From: SZUA-229 sp964531165
GTDB taxonomy: Bacteria > Pseudomonadota > Gammaproteobacteria > SZUA-229
Direction: 5' to 3'
Length of the DNA: 44,890 nt
Assembly (NCBI GenBank): GCA_964531165.1
Contig: CAZHEA010000024.1
Span: 1 to 44,890, forward strand
Shown: positions 16,536 to 26,016 of the stretch, piece after piece
How the letters are laid out: every line of letters starts with the position of its first letter
How positions within the stretch are numbered: position 1 is the stretch's first letter
Program-made: the position numbers and the translations under genes
The notes under the pieces: model-generated
Databases searched by the model: none
What the model was told of the DNA's origin: nothing
The model's input: the letters and a program-made list of their open reading frames with translations, nothing else

Positions 16536-17203
16536 TGAGTTTCTATATAATACCCAAAGCCACGTTTTGTTTTAATCAGATTAGTAATCTCTACAGCACT
16601 CAGTTTTTTACGTAACGAACTAACGTGTGCCTCCAGAGTATTCCTCGAAGCGACTTCTTCACATGAATATATATGATTAATCATAGAATCATAGGTTATA
16701 ACCCGGTTGCAATTCAGGGCCAGATGTTCGAGTATCAAATACTCAGTTGGTGTTAAATTAATATCGTTGTCATTGACACTGGCCTGTCTTAACAATGTAT
16801 TAATTAACAGACCATTTAAATCAATAACCGATGATGAAATATTATGCTTACGCCGGGTAAGGGTTAATAAACGAGCGTGCAGCTCATCAAATGAAAAGGG
16901 TTTAATAAGATAATCATCAGCACCAGAATTAAGACCCGCAATACGATCTTCAATCTGATCTTTTGCTGATAAAATTAGAACATAAGTATCTTTAAGCTTA
17001 TTACGCAACTCCCTTAGTACCGTTAACCCGTCCATAGAAGGCAGCATTAAGTCCAGTATAATGACATCATAGTCATTGATCATCGCAAAGCTTAAACCCT
17101 CTTTACCATCACCGGAACTGTCTACTGAATACCCCATACGGGTAAAGCCCGCAACCAGTGAGTTTCTTATTCTAATTGAATCTTCAATAATTAACAGTTT
17201 CAT
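16532..17203 (-). CDS. OmpR/PhoB-family response regulator
   Basis: The protein has 223 residues. The receiver has acidic residues IIEDS, phosphoacceptor Asp in VIILDLMLPSMDG, Ser/Thr switch (ILSAKD) and Lys (LIKPFSFDEL). The C-terminal winged helix shows the expected NTLEAHVSSLRKKL and GFGYYIE segments. It pairs with the overlapping kinase. The divergent upstream region contains a tandem hexamer at 17380-17396 resembling PmrA boxes, which suggests autoregulation and control of the Omp85-like gene. Confidence 0.9.
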   Translation of the reverse strand: MKLLIIEDSIRIRNSLVAGFTRMGYSVDSSGDGKEGLSFAMINDYDVIILDLMLPSMDGLTVLRELRNKLKDTYVLILSAKDQIEDRIAGLNSGADDYLIKPFSFDELHARLLTLTRRKHNISSSVIDLNGLLINTLLRQASVNDNDINLTPTEYLILEHLALNCNRVITYDSMINHIYSCEEVASRNTLEAHVSSLRKKLSAVEITNLIKTKRGFGYYIETQ

Positions 17204-17379
17204 ATATCAGCTTAAATAATTAAAAGTACCTGTATTTCTGTAAAACTCTGTCTGTAACTTCATGTTGATAATTTAAAAAGTAAATGCGTGTTTACTCTAC
17301 TGCAGATCATTCCCATACAGAGGTTACATATACTAAATAATCAATCTTAAGGAAAACTGAAGAAAAACAATTATTAAAA

Positions 17380-17396
17380 TTTAAGAACGTCTTAAG
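17380..17396 (+). promoter_or_regulatory. PmrA-box-like tandem site
   Basis: TTTAAG-N5-CTTAAG matches the YTTAAK-N5-YTTAAK layout bound by PmrA-type OmpR-family regulators. Another CTTAAG occurs at 17346-17351. It lies 177 bp upstream of the regulator start (17203) and ahead of the Omp85-like gene. A TATATT at 17410-17415 could serve as -10, with non-ideal spacing. Confidence 0.4.
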
Positions 17397-17440
17397 GTTT
17401 GATCATTAGTATATTCCCAGCTAATACAGGTATGTATTGA

Positions 17441-17740
17441 ATGTCGATTATAAAACTCTATAAACTATATTTTGCTTTTTCCAGCGTACTCGCTCTTGGC
17501 ATATCGAGACTAATGCTATCTATATGGTTAAACAATAAAATTCCTGTAACAGTTTCATCAACAACATTGCTTTATCAGATGCTTTCAAAATCATCAAATA
17601 GCAGTCGAAATTTGTCTGCTACAGCACTGGTTCATGCTGCATGGATCACAAGCACATATCAGAATAAAAAACATCAAATACAAAACACAATAAACATAAG
17701 AATATCACTAAACCACACAAACACGATCACTATAATATAG
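17441..17740 (+). CDS. Possible small hypothetical protein
   Basis: This open frame has 99 codons with one hydrophobic segment (about residues 9-30) and a Ser/Thr/Asn-rich remainder. There is no recognisable domain and only a weak ribosome site. It fills the AT-rich space between the two-component system and the Omp85-like gene. It could be a non-coding leader instead. Confidence 0.25.
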   Translation: MSIIKLYKLYFAFSSVLALGISRLMLSIWLNNKIPVTVSSTTLLYQMLSKSSNSSRNLSATALVHAAWITSTYQNKKHQIQNTINIRISLNHTNTITII

Positions 17741-17771
17741 TGAAGACAATATAGTGAAGATAATATTGATT

Positions 17772-19070
17772 ATGTTTAAACATAAAAACATTTTTAGGCA
17801 CTACGCCCTTATCTGTTCGATTATTGTAGTAATAACATTCTCACCAGATTCTATTGCTAAACCTTCAGTGATAAATACAATTGTATTTATTGGCAATGAC
17901 ACAACGCAAGAGTCTGTCATATTAAGAGAAATGTATATATCTGTTGGTGATATAGTCGATTACAATAAAATTGAAAAATCCATTCAAGGCATAATGGATC
18001 TTGGTTTATTCAAAACTGTAACCTACTTTATACAGGAAAATTCATCTGTAACTGACTCTACTGAACTTAATACCGAATTAGTTATTACAGTTGATGAAAA
18101 AATATATTTTTTAATAATTCCGAGAATCAAGCTACGTAATAACCAGCTAGGTATCGGCATACAACTAAAATGGGATAATGTATTCGGTCTAAATCATAGA
18201 TTTAAATGGTTAGTTGAAAAAAAAGGCGAAACAGAAAACATAAAGGAATTTAGAAATCGGCTTAATTACAACTATACCAACATTTTAGGCAGTAATTACA
18301 GCTTGAATTTATATCTGGTCAATGAGAATACTGTTGACCAGCAAACAGATCTTAGTTATCGCAATAGAATAGATGATGTTCTCGAAGTACGACTATTCAA
18401 ATGGTTAAATAACACGTCTAAAGCGCGTGGAAAATATGTCAGCATTGGTGCAGGCACTCGATATCGGACTCATGAAACACTTACAGGTAACTTTATCGAC
18501 GATGCAACGGTAAATTTTATTGCCTTTACTCTGGGAAGCAAAAAAATTCACAGTTTCGCCTATAACCGTGAAGGTAAACACTATGGTTATGACATGGAAA
18601 TATCTGATAGCGCGATAGGTAGTGACAGCAATTATATAAAAAATCTTGTCTTTTACCGTAGTTATTACACCTTTGATTCTCGCCCCGGAGAAAACCTTAA
18701 CATTCAAGCGCAGATAGGTTACTCGACTGATGACGTCCTCGGTGACAAGGCATTTAAACTGGACTATAGAAACGATCTACGCGGCTATGAAAAAGATAGC
18801 TTGCAGGGAAACTCTATGCTATTACTTAATATAGAATACATGATGGCATTTGATAACTACCCTACTCTGCGCTATCTGGGATTCATTGATATTGGTAATA
18901 CATATGATTCATTTGGCGATGTGAAAAACGATCTGTTTAAAACAGGTTTAGGTATGGGCATTCGATGGAAGGTTGATTTTTTTGTAAACGTTGACTTAAG
19001 ATTTGATATTGGTTATGGACTTGACGACGAAAACTATCAGTTCACTTTTGGTACCCGCCATGCATTTTAG
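17772..19070 (+). CDS. Omp85/BamA-family outer membrane protein with a single POTRA-like domain
   Basis: From ATG 17772 the protein has 432 residues with a signal peptide (MFKHKNIFRHYALIC...SIA). GTG 17754 is an alternative start. Residues about 35-105 look like one POTRA domain (INTIVFIGNDTTQESVILREM...LGLFKTV). The rest alternates hydrophobic residues as a 16-strand barrel would, contains the DLRGYEKDSLQGN motif near the expected loop-6 position, and ends in Phe, typical of outer membrane barrels. Base composition is clearly AT-rich compared with the dsr region, which may indicate horizontal origin. Regulation by the neighbouring two-component system is plausible. Confidence 0.75.
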   Translation: MFKHKNIFRHYALICSIIVVITFSPDSIAKPSVINTIVFIGNDTTQESVILREMYISVGDIVDYNKIEKSIQGIMDLGLFKTVTYFIQENSSVTDSTELNTELVITVDEKIYFLIIPRIKLRNNQLGIGIQLKWDNVFGLNHRFKWLVEKKGETENIKEFRNRLNYNYTNILGSNYSLNLYLVNENTVDQQTDLSYRNRIDDVLEVRLFKWLNNTSKARGKYVSIGAGTRYRTHETLTGNFIDDATVNFIAFTLGSKKIHSFAYNREGKHYGYDMEISDSAIGSDSNYIKNLVFYRSYYTFDSRPGENLNIQAQIGYSTDDVLGDKAFKLDYRNDLRGYEKDSLQGNSMLLLNIEYMMAFDNYPTLRYLGFIDIGNTYDSFGDVKNDLFKTGLGMGIRWKVDFFVNVDLRFDIGYGLDDENYQFTFGTRHAF

Positions 19071-19102
19071 TTTTTCACCTAAAATAAGCTTTATGTACGC
19101 GT

Positions 19103-19118
19103 AAACAAACGGTTGTTT
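19103..19118. terminator. Weak hairpin between convergent genes
   Basis: AAACAA-ACGG-TTGTTT followed by TATTTA lies between the Omp85-like gene (+) and the cyclophilin-DsbA gene (-). The stem has only 6 bp, so support is weak. Confidence 0.3.
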
Positions 19119-19184
19119 TATTTATGCGCTTACCACATGGTTACGTGAACAGTAGCATCGTCTTTTTACATAGGATTAAATTCA

Positions 19185-20405
19185 TTACTCATTTTTTAAT
19201 AAGTCCCGCTCTTTCTGGACCAGAAAATCGGCAACGGCTAACATTTCCTGCATACCTCCTGCTCGCATCCGATCTATACGGTATTTACCATTAACGATAA
19301 TTTCTGGAACACCCGCTGGTTTATAGTCTTTCACTAGAATTTGTGCCTGTTTTGCCTGCCTGGCTATTTCTGCTGAATTAAATACCTGAATGAAATATTT
19401 TTTATCGATGCCATAGTTTTCAAAAAAAACGGCTAGCTCATTTTCTGTGCTTAATTTTTTCTGTTTTATGACCACCGCATTAAACAATGGTGTATGAATT
19501 TCATCCAGTACATTCAGTTTTTTTGCCGTATAGAACGTTTTTGCATAAACTTTCATCGATTCATTCCATACTGCTGGAAATTTCCACATATCGACTTCAT
19601 TAGACTGTTTTCCACTCCAGGCTCTAAACTGTGAATCAAACTCATAACAATGTGGACAACCATAAGAAAACATTTCAACTACTTCAATTTTATTACTGTC
19701 TCGAGTTAATACCGGCTGCTCTAAAACAACATAATGCTCACCAGCGATATAACGCTGCATATTATGCAAAGGAGCTACCGCCTGTTGTTTCTCAGCATGC
19801 ACATACTCTATCGATTTTCTAGTGACAGAGATAATCACAATATCTTCAGTTGGCACATCTGTAAACTTCTCAACTTTATGTGTCTGAATCATTGATATTG
19901 CATCAATCACATCCATGCCTGTCGAAATCTCACCAAATACTGTATACCCCGGCTGCTGATGATTTATATAATCCAGCTTTGTATTCTCCGCAAGGTTAAT
20001 ATAAAACTGTGAAGTAGCCGTATCCGGATGAGATCGGCGGGCCATTGATATTGATCCGCGGATATTTTTTAGCTGATTCGCAGATTCATTTTTTACCGGT
20101 GCATGCGGTTGCTTATATTTCATGCCTTTTTCAAAGCCGCCACCCTGAATCACGAAATCGCTGATGGCGCGATGAAACAATGTATTATTATAAAATCCTT
20201 CATCAACATAGCGCAGAAAGTTTTCTACTGTTTTCGGTGCTTTTAACGGATAGAGCTTAAGAGTAAAGGATCCCTTGTTGGTTTTAAAAACAACTTCTGG
20301 CTCATAAGTTTTTGCATCATTAGTTTTCGCTGTCACCTGACATACAAATAACGCCTGTATAAAAATCGTTATTATAAATAGAAATGATAGATTTTTAAAT
20401 TTCAT
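19185..20405 (-). CDS. Periplasmic cyclophilin-DsbA fusion protein
   Basis: From ATG 20405 (preceded by AGGTGA) the protein has 406 residues; an upstream GTG at 20414 lies within the ribosome site. Residues 1-27 form a signal peptide. Residues about 36-198 form a complete cyclophilin domain: FHRAISDFVIQGGG (catalytic Arg79), TATSQFYINL, GYTVFGEI. Residues about 215-406 form a DsbA-like thioredoxin domain with redox pair CPHC (Cys250/Cys253) and cis-Pro loop GVPEIIVNGKYRI. One exported protein thus joins proline isomerisation and disulfide formation. It is the last gene of a same-strand group with the SCO fusion and multicopper oxidase, suggesting it helps fold those or similar exported copper/haem proteins. 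That role is inferred. Confidence 0.88.
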   Translation of the reverse strand: MKFKNLSFLFIITIFIQALFVCQVTAKTNDAKTYEPEVVFKTNKGSFTLKLYPLKAPKTVENFLRYVDEGFYNNTLFHRAISDFVIQGGGFEKGMKYKQPHAPVKNESANQLKNIRGSISMARRSHPDTATSQFYINLAENTKLDYINHQQPGYTVFGEISTGMDVIDAISMIQTHKVEKFTDVPTEDIVIISVTRKSIEYVHAEKQQAVAPLHNMQRYIAGEHYVVLEQPVLTRDSNKIEVVEMFSYGCPHCYEFDSQFRAWSGKQSNEVDMWKFPAVWNESMKVYAKTFYTAKKLNVLDEIHTPLFNAVVIKQKKLSTENELAVFFENYGIDKKYFIQVFNSAEIARQAKQAQILVKDYKPAGVPEIIVNGKYRIDRMRAGGMQEMLAVADFLVQKERDLLKNE

Positions 20406-20516
20406 TGATATCACCTGTAAAGTAAATGTTCACAATCTAGCCGCGTGATTATATTTCATCCAATAAGTATGAAATAAAAGTTTTATATGACATTATTTTA
20501 AACGCATAACCTGAAA

Positions 20517-21869
20517 TCATCTGGCTGCAACCTGTACCGATACAATCTGTTTTTTACCGGATTTGAATGTCAGCGTCATTTCAACTTTCTGACCTTTGAT
20601 AAAATGTTTTTTAGGCCCCATCATCATCAGATGTTTTCCGCCTGGCTCAAACTGTATCTGGTTTTTTGCCGGAATCACTAAATCTGTTACCTGGTTCATT
20701 TCCATCATCCCGTCTACCACTGTCATTTCATGCACTTCAACTTTATCAAATGCATTGCTTTCCACCTTTAACAATGTGACATCCTCAGAGCCAACATTTA
20801 CTAACGTCATATAACCGGCATTTACTTTGGCTTTTACGTGGGCTTCACGCACCCATGAGTTCATAATCGCCACCACATCACCCGCAGGCTTTTCATGACT
20901 TACGGTAAATGCAGCTGTCACCGGCGTTTCTTTTCTTGCCAGTTTTGATATAACCTGCTTACGTTTTGTTTCGGTTCCAATATAATGCAGCAGAATCTCA
21001 GCTTCTTCTTTGCTAAGTCGCATATTCGGCATTGCCAACTGGTTATATTGTTCATATAACATCATCGCAACAGGGTCTTTTTTATTGAGCATTTTATCTG
21101 GTGCTTTTAACCAGTCATAAAGCCAGCGTTTGTCACGGCGCTGATTCACACCTAATAAATCGGGGCCTAAAGCACCATCAGGATCTTTACCGTCAAGAGA
21201 GTGGCAACTAATACAACGTGTCCGGTAAAGCACTTCACCCCGGTCAATGCTACGCAACTCCGGTGCACTGGCATAGTCTCCGCTTCTCACCTGTTTAGAT
21301 TTCCATCCGGTTAACCAGTTCCCAACCTGATCGGCCAGAACATGAGGGTTTTCAAATGGCGAGCGTTTCATCCAGCGGCCGGTTGCCTGATTACCGATAA
21401 TCATACTGACATTATGATTATTAGAGCCATCCTGAATTTCAGCAATATATAAACCAAGTTTTTTACGTAATTTTATAATGTCATTTTTATCGCCGGTTAA
21501 AAATGTCCATTTTGCACCAAAGCGCTCACGATATTCTTTTAACACTTGCGGTGTATCGGTTTTCGGATCGATAGAAATTGAATAAAAGAAAACATCTTTA
21601 CCTACCCTGTCTCCCATTATTTTTTGCACTCTAACCAGTTGTGCGGTTTCCAGTGGACAGGTGTCGGGGCAACTGGTGTAAATAAAATTAATCACTACCA
21701 CTTTATCTTTGATCAGATCATCAAAAAATCTAACCTGTTTACCATCCTGAGTCGTGAGTGGAACATTCGGAAAATAATTCGCACCCCATGGAGATGCAAC
21801 ACTTAATGACGAAAAATTAAGTGTAAAAAATAAGGCGATGGCCGCCACCCAGATATATTTTTTTCGCAT
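20517..21869 (-). CDS. SCO / cytochrome c / PCu(A)C three-domain copper chaperone
   Basis: This 450-residue protein has a signal peptide (residues 1-25). Domain 1 (about 30-190) is SCO1/SenC-like with Cys67-PDT-Cys71 and His152 (NHNVSM), the copper ligands of SCO proteins. Domain 2 (about 205-300) is a class I cytochrome c with CISCH at 219-223 and likely Met280 or Met283 ligand. Domain 3 (about 320-450) is PCu(A)C: His380-X10-Met391-X21-His413-X-Met415 exactly fits its copper motif. SCO and PCu(A)C proteins cooperate in loading copper into cytochrome oxidase CuA in other bacteria. No oxidase subunits are nearby; the adjacent large multicopper oxidase is a possible client. Confidence 0.9.
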   Translation of the reverse strand: MRKKYIWVAAIALFFTLNFSSLSVASPWGANYFPNVPLTTQDGKQVRFFDDLIKDKVVVINFIYTSCPDTCPLETAQLVRVQKIMGDRVGKDVFFYSISIDPKTDTPQVLKEYRERFGAKWTFLTGDKNDIIKLRKKLGLYIAEIQDGSNNHNVSMIIGNQATGRWMKRSPFENPHVLADQVGNWLTGWKSKQVRSGDYASAPELRSIDRGEVLYRTRCISCHSLDGKDPDGALGPDLLGVNQRRDKRWLYDWLKAPDKMLNKKDPVAMMLYEQYNQLAMPNMRLSKEEAEILLHYIGTETKRKQVISKLARKETPVTAAFTVSHEKPAGDVVAIMNSWVREAHVKAKVNAGYMTLVNVGSEDVTLLKVESNAFDKVEVHEMTVVDGMMEMNQVTDLVIPAKNQIQFEPGGKHLMMMGPKKHFIKGQKVEMTLTFKSGKKQIVSVQVAAR

Positions 21870-21905
21870 TTTATTTTTCCATACTCTTTAAACTTAACGA
21901 ATTAA

Positions 21906-21937
21906 ATCCACAGCGAACATTAATGTTCACTGTGGAT
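21906..21937. terminator. Long hairpin between the multicopper oxidase and SCO-fusion genes
   Basis: The palindrome ATCCACAG-C-GAACAT-TA-ATGTTC-A-CTGTGGAT has a 15-bp stem with one C/A mismatch. On the minus strand no long T-run follows, so it may be an attenuator or processing signal between the two genes instead of a full terminator. Confidence 0.45.
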
Positions 21938-21986
21938 CCGCTCCATTACCAAACGCCAGTTTTTAACTGATGCTCAGCCTGTCTTA

Positions 21987-24900
21987 TCACTTGTCTATGG
22001 CAGCCTCCAGTGCCCGCGCTCTGTGAATCGAGCCATCCAATGTGATTGGGGTTGGACAGTTAACGACATGCGGTGAGCTCGGATTAGTAAAGTCATAATC
22101 ATCTACCCGATCGTCACCTATTCCATCACCATCATAATCGGTGCTGTTATCGCCTGCAGCAATCCGTGGCGGTGCTGGCCATTCCAGAATTTCGAGTCTG
22201 CCATCTTCTCGCAGCTGTTTTAATTCCTTAAAGCCTTTCACTACCCGGTCATGCGGCTCTAACCAATGCGCGAAACCGATATGCCACATCGGACTGTATT
22301 TCGCTTCCGGCATAAAGTAAGAAGGTAAACCTATTTGACTACCAAACGGACCACCACCATTACTGATACCAAATCCACCCGCTAACCCACCTTCACCACC
22401 ATCGGTTGTAGCCGGTTGCGGCATTGGTGGAAATGACGGATAAATACGTTTACCCGGAACCCACTGCACTAAAGGTACCGCCGTATTACCGAGGTACTGA
22501 TGCTTCGGTACATTCGGCACACCCATAGCACGAGCCGGACCAAACGGCCAGGTATCAACCACAACATAGTAAGGCAGATAATCACCACCTTCTGTCCATG
22601 ACTTATGCAATTTCAACGTTACGTAAGGTGGGTTAGCATCGGTATTAATTTCAACCACATGTCCGGATTTATCAATACGACCCCAGGCAGTACCGTTGTA
22701 TGCACAGGTTACATTAGGTGGATCATCCGGGAAGCTATTGCAACTTTCATCAACCCGGTTTTGTTCCCATGGCTGATCGCCCCATTTAACAAAGAAGGCA
22801 TTAAACACCACCTGCTTGCCGCCAAAATTCACCCGGCGTAATGGTGAGTAAGTGTTGCTTTCATCATTGTCAGGAATCGCATCCGGATTGGGGCAGGCTT
22901 CACCATTCACATCACCATCAGATACACGACATGGTGGATTGGCCCAGACGGCATTCGGTAGATCACCATAGAATGTCCAGTTACCGGCTTCATCGACACT
23001 GGCTTCTGAAGATGCGGCAACCGGCGTATTCGCCAGACCACCACCCCATGAGATACCTAACTGATCAGCAAGTGCTTCATCACTCACATCGTGCATAATG
23101 AAGTACACCTGGGTTTCATTACCGTCCGAGTCGATATTGGTTCCCACCGATAACTCATAGGTAATTGCCCCCCGTTCATTGTTGGGCTGAGGATTTATCG
23201 CATCACCAATGAACTCATCGCGGATATTATCCAGATGACTAACAGTGACACCGTTTTTAATCCACACAAATAACGGATCCAGCTCTGGACCAAATTCACC
23301 CACCGCATCACCGCTTCTGATGGTTGGCAATGCAACCGAATCCACATAGCTCACTCCATCCCAGGTCGGCAAGGGTGTTGGCATCAGCTTAACCTGCCCC
23401 GGATTTTCAATATCCCAGCGCAGTAACATCGCGTGATCTTCGTGCTGCGTATTATGGCAATGCTCCATATAGGTGCCGGCAAATTCCCGGAAGCGCAGTG
23501 CGATTTCAACTAAATCACCACTGTCCGGCTGCGGCCCTAAACGGTAGACATCTTTACGTGCCCACTTTTCATGCTCCGGTGGCGCCTTGCCATTTCTGCG
23601 TAAAATAATTCCTTCTTCGAAATGGATATGAATCGGATGGCTCCAGCTACCGCTGTTAATTAAACGCCAGACTTCTAAACCGCCGGAGTTTTTAGAGGGT
23701 GCCGCTGAAATACGACGTGGATCCATACCAAAACCTTTACCGCCATCGGTTTCAATAACCCAGGGCTTGTCATCTGTCGGCTGACGTTCAAACTCGAAAG
23801 AACGGTGCAGCGCATTGGCTAACTCTTCTTCAGTTGGTCGGCGTAATGGGATCATGGTCTTCTTACCTTCCACATACATGGCAGGGTCCATACTTAAATC
23901 TTCACCCGTATATTCCTGTACGCGAAATTCCAGAAACTTACCCACAACCGGGTCACCATTGGCCCAGCGATCCGCAATACCATCATTATTATCATCTACC
24001 TGAATCGGCTGATAATTTCCGCTGGCAAGTTCAGATAATGGAATGGGTTTGTCGGTAACCTGACCATCTTTGTGTTGCAACATATTCACCATATAGATTT
24101 TTGTGCCCGGTTCAAACTGGCTAAAATCCACAATAATGTCGTAGCGCTCGGCTATGCCCTGGGTCGGTAGCTCACCGTTTTCAAAGTAAACCATGTGTTC
24201 CATAATGTTGCCGTCATTGGCAACCATATAAAACGGCACAGGGTTGCCTGACTCATCAACCATTGCAACCTTGAAGTAACGTGACACCGAACCGTTTAAT
24301 AACCGAAAACGATACTTACGGGCGCGCACATCAAAGAAAGGTTTATACAGCCAGTTAACCGTCATCACGTCACCAATAAAACCGGTTAAGTTAAACGGGT
24401 TAAACCATAACTGACCATCACCGTCCCAGGCTTTTTCTGCCAGTAGCAAGTTAACGTCATAATCACGATTACCCCAGTCCAGTGCGCTGCCACTCGGTAG
24501 ACGCAAATTAACACCATCATCAATAGCCTCATTACCCCGGTCCAGTGCACTGTAATAGTTCATCATCGCCGCATTGCCTTTGTAGACGTTTTGCGCGGTG
24601 AAGTCGAGCATGTGATCGTGGAACCAGTGCGTACTCATGGTCTCGCGCCAGTCACCCGGAATTTTCTTAATACCGCCACGACCATTCGGCATACCGGCTC
24701 TTTTATCTTTCTTATCGGTATTAATTGAATCGGTACCCGCCAGTGTCATCGGCCAGCGATAATCATAAAATTGCCCGGGGAAGAAAAAACTATTGGCATA
24801 ACCATCACTTTCCGCCGGATTGTGACCGTTGTGCTCGTGAGTAGTAATGGTGTGAACACCGAAGCCCCGGTTAGCCGCGACATCTACCGGCAAAGCATTA

Positions 24901-25838
24901 TAGTGACGCATCAGTACCGGTTCACCGTAACGTACGTTTAGCAATTTTGGTGGCAAGGTACCGTCAAATGTCCACAATGCGGTGGGTTCCTGAATTGGCA
25001 TATTCGGATGAAAGCGAATATCTATTCCACGGGTTGTACCTTCCTGAGCAGCGGCTCCGGTGGTATTGTGATACAAACCTCCTGGACCAAACTCACCTTT
25101 CTTATATTTATGTTTCTGCTTTTTATCACGGAATCCGCCGTTGGTGCGGGCACCGGTTTGCGCAGTCTGAAAATAAATTTTCGGTTTAAACTCATCCCAA
25201 CGCTGATGTGACCAGCCAATACCGGGAGGGCGACCTTCCGCCGGCGGATTATCCAGTTCACGCCCAATATAATGCTCAATCACATGTTCCCATGGATTTT
25301 CATCTTCTGTATTGGCATATTTAGTTGGCTTCGGCCAGATACGCTGGGATAAAAATTTCTCCAGCTTATGGCCATCAGGAATACTCTGAGCATCTTCCGG
25401 CTCAGGTAAATTTTTCCAGTGACGGGGTTTCTTTTTCTTGAACTTAAGCTTTTTAGGGCCAAATTCTTCGAAGCGCAACATCTGCTGACTAAACGCAGTG
25501 GCTCCATATAAAGGGCTGGGTGCACCATTACTCGGAATATTAAAACGGCCATCATCACGCTGATCAGCCGCTTGCAAAACATTATTTTCTGAAGCGTCAA
25601 CGGCTTCGCCGGTTTTGCCGCCTTCAAACGTACCCGCACTGGCTTCCGGTAAACCTTCCAGTTTCGAACCATCCGCATCAATAACAAGATCACCTAAAGT
25701 CCAGGGGTCACTATTCGATCCGTGCTCATCATCAGCATATACACTACTGATAATTCCCACTGATACCGCCGCCACGCCAGCAACGCGCAAACACCTGCGG
25801 GTAGCATCAAATATCCTTGATTTTTTTATATTAATCAT
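21987..25838 (-). CDS. Very large exported multicopper oxidase
   Basis: The protein has 1283 residues, about twice a laccase or CueO. The N-terminus (TRRCLRVAG then a hydrophobic run, cleavage near VYA) suggests Tat or Sec export. All four copper motifs are present in canonical order: HEHNGH (about residue 333), HWFHDH (about 405), HPIHIH (about 736) and HCHNTQHEDHAM (about 793), giving type 1, 2 and 3 copper sites. About 480 residues follow the last motif, which is unusual. They contain a DGDGIGDD calcium-binding-like segment near the end, and a DDNNDGIADR segment occurs earlier. Large multicopper oxidases of this size include bacterial Mn(II) oxidases (MofA/MnxG type); other substrates such as Fe(II), Cu(I), phenols or bilirubin-like compounds remain possible. 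An AraC-type regulator lies upstream and a copper-chaperone fusion downstream. Confidence 0.88.
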   Translation of the reverse strand: MINIKKSRIFDATRRCLRVAGVAAVSVGIISSVYADDEHGSNSDPWTLGDLVIDADGSKLEGLPEASAGTFEGGKTGEAVDASENNVLQAADQRDDGRFNIPSNGAPSPLYGATAFSQQMLRFEEFGPKKLKFKKKKPRHWKNLPEPEDAQSIPDGHKLEKFLSQRIWPKPTKYANTEDENPWEHVIEHYIGRELDNPPAEGRPPGIGWSHQRWDEFKPKIYFQTAQTGARTNGGFRDKKQKHKYKKGEFGPGGLYHNTTGAAAQEGTTRGIDIRFHPNMPIQEPTALWTFDGTLPPKLLNVRYGEPVLMRHYNALPVDVAANRGFGVHTITTHEHNGHNPAESDGYANSFFFPGQFYDYRWPMTLAGTDSINTDKKDKRAGMPNGRGGIKKIPGDWRETMSTHWFHDHMLDFTAQNVYKGNAAMMNYYSALDRGNEAIDDGVNLRLPSGSALDWGNRDYDVNLLLAEKAWDGDGQLWFNPFNLTGFIGDVMTVNWLYKPFFDVRARKYRFRLLNGSVSRYFKVAMVDESGNPVPFYMVANDGNIMEHMVYFENGELPTQGIAERYDIIVDFSQFEPGTKIYMVNMLQHKDGQVTDKPIPLSELASGNYQPIQVDDNNDGIADRWANGDPVVGKFLEFRVQEYTGEDLSMDPAMYVEGKKTMIPLRRPTEEELANALHRSFEFERQPTDDKPWVIETDGGKGFGMDPRRISAAPSKNSGGLEVWRLINSGSWSHPIHIHFEEGIILRRNGKAPPEHEKWARKDVYRLGPQPDSGDLVEIALRFREFAGTYMEHCHNTQHEDHAMLLRWDIENPGQVKLMPTPLPTWDGVSYVDSVALPTIRSGDAVGEFGPELDPLFVWIKNGVTVSHLDNIRDEFIGDAINPQPNNERGAITYELSVGTNIDSDGNETQVYFIMHDVSDEALADQLGISWGGGLANTPVAASSEASVDEAGNWTFYGDLPNAVWANPPCRVSDGDVNGEACPNPDAIPDNDESNTYSPLRRVNFGGKQVVFNAFFVKWGDQPWEQNRVDESCNSFPDDPPNVTCAYNGTAWGRIDKSGHVVEINTDANPPYVTLKLHKSWTEGGDYLPYYVVVDTWPFGPARAMGVPNVPKHQYLGNTAVPLVQWVPGKRIYPSFPPMPQPATTDGGEGGLAGGFGISNGGGPFGSQIGLPSYFMPEAKYSPMWHIGFAHWLEPHDRVVKGFKELKQLREDGRLEILEWPAPPRIAAGDNSTDYDGDGIGDDRVDDYDFTNPSSPHVVNCPTPITLDGSIHRARALEAAIDK

Positions 25839-25914
25839 TTGAAATTTCCTATTTTTTATCTGCGATGGTATTTATAACCGCAAAAAAATAAACAGGATTG
25901 GTTTCTTATGCTCA

Positions 25915-25928
25915 ATAGTTATAACTAT
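25915..25928. promoter_or_regulatory. Perfect 14-bp palindrome upstream of the multicopper oxidase
   Basis: ATAGTTATAACTAT is self-complementary and lies 77-90 bp before the oxidase start in the 178-bp spacer after the regulator gene. It is a candidate operator; the binding protein is unknown. Confidence 0.4.
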
Positions 25929-26016
25929 CAGGCTTATATATTTTATTCAGATTAAGTTTGGTAAATCGCGCTCAAAGTTTATATTTTTATAACATTTTAC
26001 AATTTAAAAAAATTGT

